A stretch of DNA of 64,000 nt, taken from Vitreoscilla stercoraria DSM 513. GTDB lineage: Bacteria; Pseudomonadota; Gammaproteobacteria; Burkholderiales; Neisseriaceae. The stretch's first letter is position 1. Each line of letters begins with the position of its first letter. A model generated the notes under the pieces. That model did not search any database and had not been told where the DNA came from. It was given only the letters and a program-made list of their open reading frames with translations. The stretch is taken from NCBI RefSeq assembly GCF_000382305.1, contig NZ_KB908019.1:1-64000 (forward strand), read 5' to 3'. Below, piece after piece: positions 59,189-64,000 of the stretch. A program made the translations under genes and the position numbers.

Positions 59189-59620
59189 AAATTCACCTAA
59201 TTTATACTTAAGTCATTAAAATTTAAACAATTTAAAATTTAAAAATACCGTTAATCAACGCGTGACATTCAATAACGCTCATGGAAAAGTTTTGATGATG
59301 GAAACTTTTATATTGTTTAACTTACTAATTAATATTAGAGATGTAGGTGAGTATCCCATTTAATTTATTAATTTAAAATGATTATTTTATGTCTGGCCTA
59401 TTATTCGGTGGAATCAATATATGGGCATTGAATCATGGTGTGATGGTCATTGTTTTTATGATTTTGGCTTGTGAGTTTACATTGAATTGCATATTATGCA
59501 ACTGTTTATTGATTAGATCGATGCAATTGAGATCTATATATTATTCCATGCAAATTATCATTGCTTTGTATAACATGAAAAGTCTTGAAGGTGATCCATC
59601 CGTGATTCGGAGAGTGTGAA
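59189..59620. other. 432-bp AT-rich divergent promoter region
   Basis: The region separates the CheA-like gene (minus) and the 937-residue gene (plus). It is very AT-rich, with ATTTAAACAATTTAAAATTT-like runs near 59220. A 76-codon frame at 59389-59619 ends two bases before the next gene but lacks a ribosome binding site and looks like chance. Promoters are expected but not pinned down. Confidence 0.4.
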
Positions 59621-62434
59621 ATGAATGCTGAAAAGAAGCTGATTATTGGATTGGGGGATTTGTTTAAATCTTCTAGTGAATTAGATGGAATGGCTGCTCC
59701 CGTAGCAAACAGTTCTTATGCAGCAGTGCGTATTTGCAGTAGCCAAAATCAGTTTGTACCTACTGATGGTCTATTTTTGTGGCAACCGTATTGTGTGGAT
59801 TTAAGACGCACTTTATTAAAGCAATTACTACCATTCTTAGATAATGAGCCAGCTCAAAAGAAAAAAATTCCGTTTGCAGATTTTAAGGTGTCACGTCGTT
59901 ATGCACGGGTGTTGTTTTCTCAACATCAAGATTGGGTGTGGAGTTGTGTGGCTTCTAGTTTGAGAGACAATGCCATTGAGCCTGACAGTGTGGTTATGCT
60001 TATTGATATGGTGGATTCTTTTGCCAATGCAGTATGGGTAGATTGTTTGTTTGGTTTGAAGCAGCAATATCCTAATTGTCACTTTTATCCTGTATTCTTC
60101 TTGCCGAAGATGGATGACTTATCGGTTGAGCAAGCCGCGGTTATTGGGGCTGCGGTGACTGAATTAAGTCAATTAAGCCAAGGTAAATGGACGCCCTCGG
60201 ATATTCGTACTGGCAATGCTTATACTAATGATGCACCTTTATGGGACATTGCTTATTTACAGCAATATCCAGAGGCGCAAAGCAATACGGTAACTTTGCA
60301 ATTAATAGATGCTTTGTTGAAGTTGTCCAATGTCGAGCACAATGATTATGGGACTTTGCGTCAAAGTTTGAGTCAAGAGGGGCATAAGATTTTTCAAGGC
60401 AGTACCGCTAAAAGTATGCAGTTACTACCACGCTTTGCTTCTATGCTTGAAATTGCATTGGACTTTGATGTGGAGGCTTTAGAAGAATTATTAATGCTCA
60501 AATGCCAAGCAAAATTATTGACTGCTTTAAGCCAAGGTAAGGGTGCTGAGCAAGAGCAATACAGCTTAGAAGCTTTGAATCAATTGGGTTTTATTTTAAC
60601 CAGTGAGCAATTGTGTTTAGATGCTGATAGTTGCAATATGGTTTTGGGTGAGTTACACAGTATTGAAAATGAATGGGATCAATACAAACGCCAAGTTTTA
60701 TTGGAATTGGAGCACAGAAAAGACAGTTGGCATGATAAAGCTGAATTCATTGCAACCAATTTTCGCAGTTATTATGATACTAAATTTCGTCAAAAAGGCG
60801 TTGAAAAGTATTACGACCATTCCGATATTCGCTTAAATAAAATGTCTAAAGCGTATATTGCTAAAATTGAAAAACATTTTTGGCAATCATGGCAGCAAGG
60901 TCAAAGCGGTTTAAGTACCTTGAAATCAGTCATTGAGAGTTTAATCATTCATTATGTTCAAGACCATCACAATTATTTGATTAAGCAAGAAAAATCCATT
61001 GAGCAGGTTAAAACTGGCGCGGCGTGGTGGGAAAGTATGTCTGGGCAATGGCAACGTGGTGATTGGACAGAGCGTGCAAAAATTGAAACTGAGGTTTCGA
61101 TTGAAGAAGTGGCCAATCAAATGAGTGATTTGTTCATGCATCGTTGTCACTATAAAGCCAATGTGTTTGCCGAACGTTTGATTTTAGGTATGCAGCCTTA
61201 TTTATTGAATTTACAACAGCAATTGTCTAATGCCGCTGAAGCATGGTTAAGTCATGCCACTCAAGCACAAAAAAAACTGAATCAGTCTTTAAGTTTACAG
61301 CAAGAAAAATGGTTTCATCGCATCAGTGACAGTGTTCAAAGCTGTTATCTCTTGAAGCCAAATCAAGCCAGCTTGCAATTGTTTGTGGATGTGATTCGGG
61401 CGAAGACGGATGCCGCCGCAATTGAGTTGCATCAATTATGGACCAAAGGTTTAGACAGTAATTCTAATTTCAACGTTTTGTTGAATTTTATTGGACAAGG
61501 TTCTTGGCAAAGTCACGCTGATGAAATTTCAGCGCAAACAGCGAGAGAGGTTATTCAAACCAATCCTGATATCTTAAGCAAAGTGTTTGAGTTGCGCATC
61601 ACTGCTTTGGATCAAAAACAAGTACAACATCTTGGTGGTTTGACCTTGAGTAATTTGAATCAGCAATTTGAAACACTGATTCGACCATTAGGCGATATGT
61701 TGACAACGCAATACAGCATCAATGAGAGTGCATGTTTGCTGTGTGAAGACAATATTCAGAAAAATGAATTGGTGGCTGTTTGGTTGGCGCAATGTGTGCA
61801 ACAAAGTATGCCAACTGCAAAAGTAATTTCTTTCCATGGTGAGCGCAGTGTGCAGTTTGTGTATGCCAGTACATGTTATTTAGACGAATGGGTAGAGCTA
61901 CCTGAGTTTTTGAATGCCTACCGTCAGTTTAAATTTGATGAAGAGGCTTTGTTGCATCTGCATATTGATGGCAGTAACGATACCATTGAAGTGATGCAAA
62001 GAAATAGCATTAACCGCAATCGTGAATTAATCCGTCAGCATTTATTATTGGCTTTGATTACAGGACGCTTGGTTGAGGAATCTTCGGCATATGTATTGAA
62101 TATATCGGATACCAACACTGCTTTGCGATTTGAAACCAATGATTTGGTTGAAGTGGTGGACTATATTGCATTTGAGCACATTCAGCAATTGGTGGAAGCC
62201 AATGAGCAAATGCGCACGAAGAAAGTATTTACCAATCAATCTGAAGCATTGCTAAATCAATTGGACGTGGTATTGAATCACATCAAAGAAGCGAGTTTGC
62301 CTTTAGGTGTGGATTTGGAAGATGCAGATTGGCGTGATGCGGGTCGTTATGTGGTTTGGAGTAGGGCTGCGCATTATTTGCGTAAGCAATGGCTTAAGCC
62401 CAGTGTCAATGGCAAAAAACAACGCGTAGCATGA
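59621..62434 (+). CDS. 937-residue protein of unknown family, linked to the GTPase module
   Basis: Large protein without signal peptide or clear membrane helix. The start ATG 59621 has GGAGAG at 59609-59614. The N-terminus KKLIIGLGDLFKSSSELDGM and the segment VVMLIDMVDSFANAVWVDCL ... CHFYPVFFLPKMDD look like Rossmann-type beta-alpha units with an order faintly like bacterial tubulin-like proteins. The GGGTGTG loop of tubulin/FtsZ is absent, so this is only a hint. Residues about 340-700 are strongly helical and Gln-rich. Residues about 700-780 again look alpha/beta (ESACLLCEDNIQKNELVAVW). A DUS lies in the gene at 62058-62070. It is probably cytoplasmic. I do not recognise the family. Confidence 0.8.
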   Translation: MNAEKKLIIGLGDLFKSSSELDGMAAPVANSSYAAVRICSSQNQFVPTDGLFLWQPYCVDLRRTLLKQLLPFLDNEPAQKKKIPFADFKVSRRYARVLFSQHQDWVWSCVASSLRDNAIEPDSVVMLIDMVDSFANAVWVDCLFGLKQQYPNCHFYPVFFLPKMDDLSVEQAAVIGAAVTELSQLSQGKWTPSDIRTGNAYTNDAPLWDIAYLQQYPEAQSNTVTLQLIDALLKLSNVEHNDYGTLRQSLSQEGHKIFQGSTAKSMQLLPRFASMLEIALDFDVEALEELLMLKCQAKLLTALSQGKGAEQEQYSLEALNQLGFILTSEQLCLDADSCNMVLGELHSIENEWDQYKRQVLLELEHRKDSWHDKAEFIATNFRSYYDTKFRQKGVEKYYDHSDIRLNKMSKAYIAKIEKHFWQSWQQGQSGLSTLKSVIESLIIHYVQDHHNYLIKQEKSIEQVKTGAAWWESMSGQWQRGDWTERAKIETEVSIEEVANQMSDLFMHRCHYKANVFAERLILGMQPYLLNLQQQLSNAAEAWLSHATQAQKKLNQSLSLQQEKWFHRISDSVQSCYLLKPNQASLQLFVDVIRAKTDAAAIELHQLWTKGLDSNSNFNVLLNFIGQGSWQSHADEISAQTAREVIQTNPDILSKVFELRITALDQKQVQHLGGLTLSNLNQQFETLIRPLGDMLTTQYSINESACLLCEDNIQKNELVAVWLAQCVQQSMPTAKVISFHGERSVQFVYASTCYLDEWVELPEFLNAYRQFKFDEEALLHLHIDGSNDTIEVMQRNSINRNRELIRQHLLLALITGRLVEESSAYVLNISDTNTALRFETNDLVEVVDYIAFEHIQQLVEANEQMRTKKVFTNQSEALLNQLDVVLNHIKEASLPLGVDLEDADWRDAGRYVVWSRAAHYLRKQWLKPSVNGKKQRVA

Positions 62435-62448
62435 TGTATGGAATCAAT

Positions 62449-62476
62449 AAAAAAGACGCTAACAGCGTCTTTTTTT
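62449..62476 (+). terminator. rho-independent terminator after the 937-residue gene
   Basis: The stem AAAAAAGACGCT / AGCGTCTTTTTTT has a three-base loop, 15 bases after the stop. Confidence 0.9.
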
Positions 62477-62497
62477 GATGGTACTTATCATCTATAT

Positions 62498-62526
62498 AAG
62501 CGTCCTGTAAGCTTTACAGGACGCTT
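62498..62526. terminator. DUS palindrome between convergent genes
   Basis: AAGCGTCCTGTAA and its complement around a three-base loop, located between the terminator above and the clpB stop. Runs of T are weak here, so an uptake-sequence role is more evident than termination. Confidence 0.8.
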
Positions 62527-62539
62527 GGTTTATCCAATA

Positions 62540-64000
62540 TTATCCAAATACCAATTGACCATTTTGGGCAGAAATCAAAATGGTGCTGTTTGGGGCGTAT
62601 GAGCCTGACAACAATTTTTGTGCCAATGGGTTTTCAATTTGTGCTTGAATCGCGCGTTTGAGTGGACGTGCGCCATACACAGGATCAAAACCAACTTCAG
62701 CCAAAACATCCAAAGCATCATCATCAATTTGCAAATGCAAATCCAAACTTGCCAAGCGTTTGCGCAAGCTGCTCAATTGTATGCCTGCAATGGAACGAAT
62801 TTGCGCTTGTCCCAAACTGTGGAATACCACCACTTCATCAATACGGTTAATCAATTCAGGGCGGAAATGCACTTTCACATCATCCATGACGGCAGACTTG
62901 ATGTCTTCGTATGCTGCATGCTCGCCGAGCAATTGAATGTTGGCACTGCCGATGTTGGAAGTCATGACAATGACGGTGTTTTTAAAATCTACGGTGCGGC
63001 CTTGTCCATCGGTCAAGCGACCATCGTCCAATACTTGCAATAAAATATTGAACACATCAGGATGCGCTTTTTCCACTTCATCCAAAAGCACCACGCTATA
63101 AGGTTTGCGGCGCACTTGTTCGGTCAAATAGCCGCCTTCTTCGTAACCGACATAGCCCGGAGGCGCACCAATCAAGCGCGAAACCGAGTGTTTTTCCATG
63201 TATTCGGACATGTCGATGCGAATCAAGTGTTCTTCGCTGTCAAACAAAAAGCCTGCTAAGGTTTTGCACAACTCGGTTTTGCCTACGCCAGTGGGACCTA
63301 AGAACAAGAAGCTGCCGTAAGGCTTGTTTGGGTCGGATAAGCCTGAGCGTGAACGGCGAATGGCATTGGCCACAGCCGTTACCGCTTCGTCTTGCCCAAC
63401 CACACGTTGGTGCAATACCGCTTCCATATTCAGCAATTTTTCTTTCTCGCCTTGCATCATTTTGGCTACAGGAATACCAGTCATGCGGCTGACGATCTCG
63501 GCAATTTCTTCAGCACCGACTTCGGTGCGCAACAATTTATTGCCTTCTTCACCTTTGGGGCTGTTTTCAGCGGCCTGTAACTGTGCTTCTAATTTAGGCA
63601 ATTCTTCGTATTGCAATTTGGCGACCGCTTCCCATTTGCCTTCACGCTGCAATTGCGCCATTTTGATTTTGATTTGATCAATTTGCTCTTTGATGCCGGC
63701 AGAGCCTTGTGATACGGCTTTTTCAGCTTTCCAAACCTCGTCTAAATCAGAGAATTGCTTTTGTAAATCACGCAATTCTTCTTGTATTAAATCCAAACGT
63801 TTTTTAGAGGCATCGTCGTTTTCTTTTTTTAAGGCCGCTTCTTCAATGGTCAATTGAATGATGCGGCGATTGAGTTTGTCCATGCTTTCGGGCATGGATT
63901 CGCTTTCCATTTTGATTAAAGACGCTGCTTCATCAATCAAATCAATCGCTTTGTCTGGCAAAAAGCGGTCGGTGATGTAGCGCGCTGACAATTCGGCTGC
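62540..64000 (-). CDS. clpB: ATP-dependent disaggregase ClpB, C-terminal part
   Basis: About 486 residues of the heat-shock AAA+ chaperone that dissolves aggregates with DnaK; the N-terminus lies beyond the window edge. Visible are the end of the first AAA domain (SARYITDRFLPDKAIDLIDE), a coiled-coil middle domain (SLIKMESESM to about KLQYEELPKLEAQLQ), then the second AAA domain with Walker A GPTGVGKTELCK, YMEKHSVSRLIGAPPGYVGY, VVLLDEVEKAHPDV (Walker B), sensor VIVMTSNIGS and a C-terminal GARPLKRAIQ sensor-2 helix. It runs in frame to base 64000. Confidence 0.96.
   Translation of the reverse strand, partial: AAELSARYITDRFLPDKAIDLIDEAASLIKMESESMPESMDKLNRRIIQLTIEEAALKKENDDASKKRLDLIQEELRDLQKQFSDLDEVWKAEKAVSQGSAGIKEQIDQIKIKMAQLQREGKWEAVAKLQYEELPKLEAQLQAAENSPKGEEGNKLLRTEVGAEEIAEIVSRMTGIPVAKMMQGEKEKLLNMEAVLHQRVVGQDEAVTAVANAIRRSRSGLSDPNKPYGSFLFLGPTGVGKTELCKTLAGFLFDSEEHLIRIDMSEYMEKHSVSRLIGAPPGYVGYEEGGYLTEQVRRKPYSVVLLDEVEKAHPDVFNILLQVLDDGRLTDGQGRTVDFKNTVIVMTSNIGSANIQLLGEHAAYEDIKSAVMDDVKVHFRPELINRIDEVVVFHSLGQAQIRSIAGIQLSSLRKRLASLDLHLQIDDDALDVLAEVGFDPVYGARPLKRAIQAQIENPLAQKLLSGSYAPNSTILISAQNGQLVFG

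Noticed and set aside
59389..59619. 76-codon hydrophobic frame just before the 937-residue gene
   Set aside because: No Shine-Dalgarno sequence, the extreme AT content makes chance frames likely, and the hydrophobic segment lacks a coherent pattern.
59621..62434. The 937-residue protein as a clear FtsZ/tubulin homologue or SrfB-type virulence factor
   Set aside because: The glycine-rich GTP-binding loop is absent and no diagnostic SrfB stretch was recognised. Only a vague beta-alpha pattern supports either idea.

Overview
The window reads as a chromosomal segment of a member of the Neisseriaceae (Betaproteobacteria), moderately AT-rich, that is probably not a classical Neisseria. The 5S rRNA, the order rplU-rpmA-obgE, the TspA/FimV-YciI-BolA-PpiC neighbourhood and the many protein sequences recalling meningococcal ones support the family. 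The strongest fingerprint is a short repeat, AAGCGTCCTGTAA, found dozens of times singly or as back-to-back palindromes just after genes. This is how DNA uptake sequences (DUS) are placed in Neisseriaceae, but it matches no dialect I can recall. A rarer form, AAGCGGCCTGAA, is also present. I cannot name the species.

Layout. 1-300: 5S rRNA end of an rRNA operon. 668-2636: an unrecognised Sel1-like protein, tRNA-Arg(CCU) and ispB. 2796-10615: housekeeping genes (rplU, rpmA, obgE, a DUF937 protein, cysS, rpmE, an ArnT-like membrane glycosyltransferase, mtaD). 10684-15585: a 1633-residue FimV/TspA-type protein with tandem acidic repeats. 16151-18369: yciI-bolA and two PpiC-like secreted foldases. 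18438-29273: rsgA/M48 protease, orn, pgi, cinA, a DIP1984-family protein, ubiG, truA-trpF-trpB-trpA-accD. 29433-37843: an accessory block (small exported protein, PQQ-type sugar dehydrogenase, hemerythrin, FAD oxidoreductase, GDSL autotransporter, DUF2868/DUF3482 pair). 37869-40261: a 2.3-kb AT-rich island (acyltransferase, dead IS5-type transposase, gene scraps) flanked by two copies of one DUS palindrome. 40259-43002: rnz between two degenerate J-domain-like membrane proteins. 43076-45497: promoter, TPP riboswitch and thiM-thiD-thiE. 45631-56754: psd-hflX-pssA, hemE, a third J-like protein overlapping cls, priA, dacB, grxC, secB. 56868-62434: a Ras-like GTPase, a CheA-like degenerate kinase and a 937-residue protein of unknown family. 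62540-64000: 3' part of clpB.

Working together. Thiamine salvage and synthesis is one riboswitch-controlled unit. Phospholipid synthesis is concentrated here (pssA, psd, cls). Tryptophan genes trpF/B/A are translationally coupled. Envelope and secretion functions recur (SecB, PpiC proteins, DacB, FimV, autotransporter). The most likely undescribed biology is (a) the DUS dialect and its use as terminator and as recurrent peptide (LQDA, KRPE), (b) the three-member family of membrane-anchored pseudo-J-domain proteins, and (c) the GTPase / CheA-like / 937-residue module. All start choices and functions were judged by eye, with no database search.
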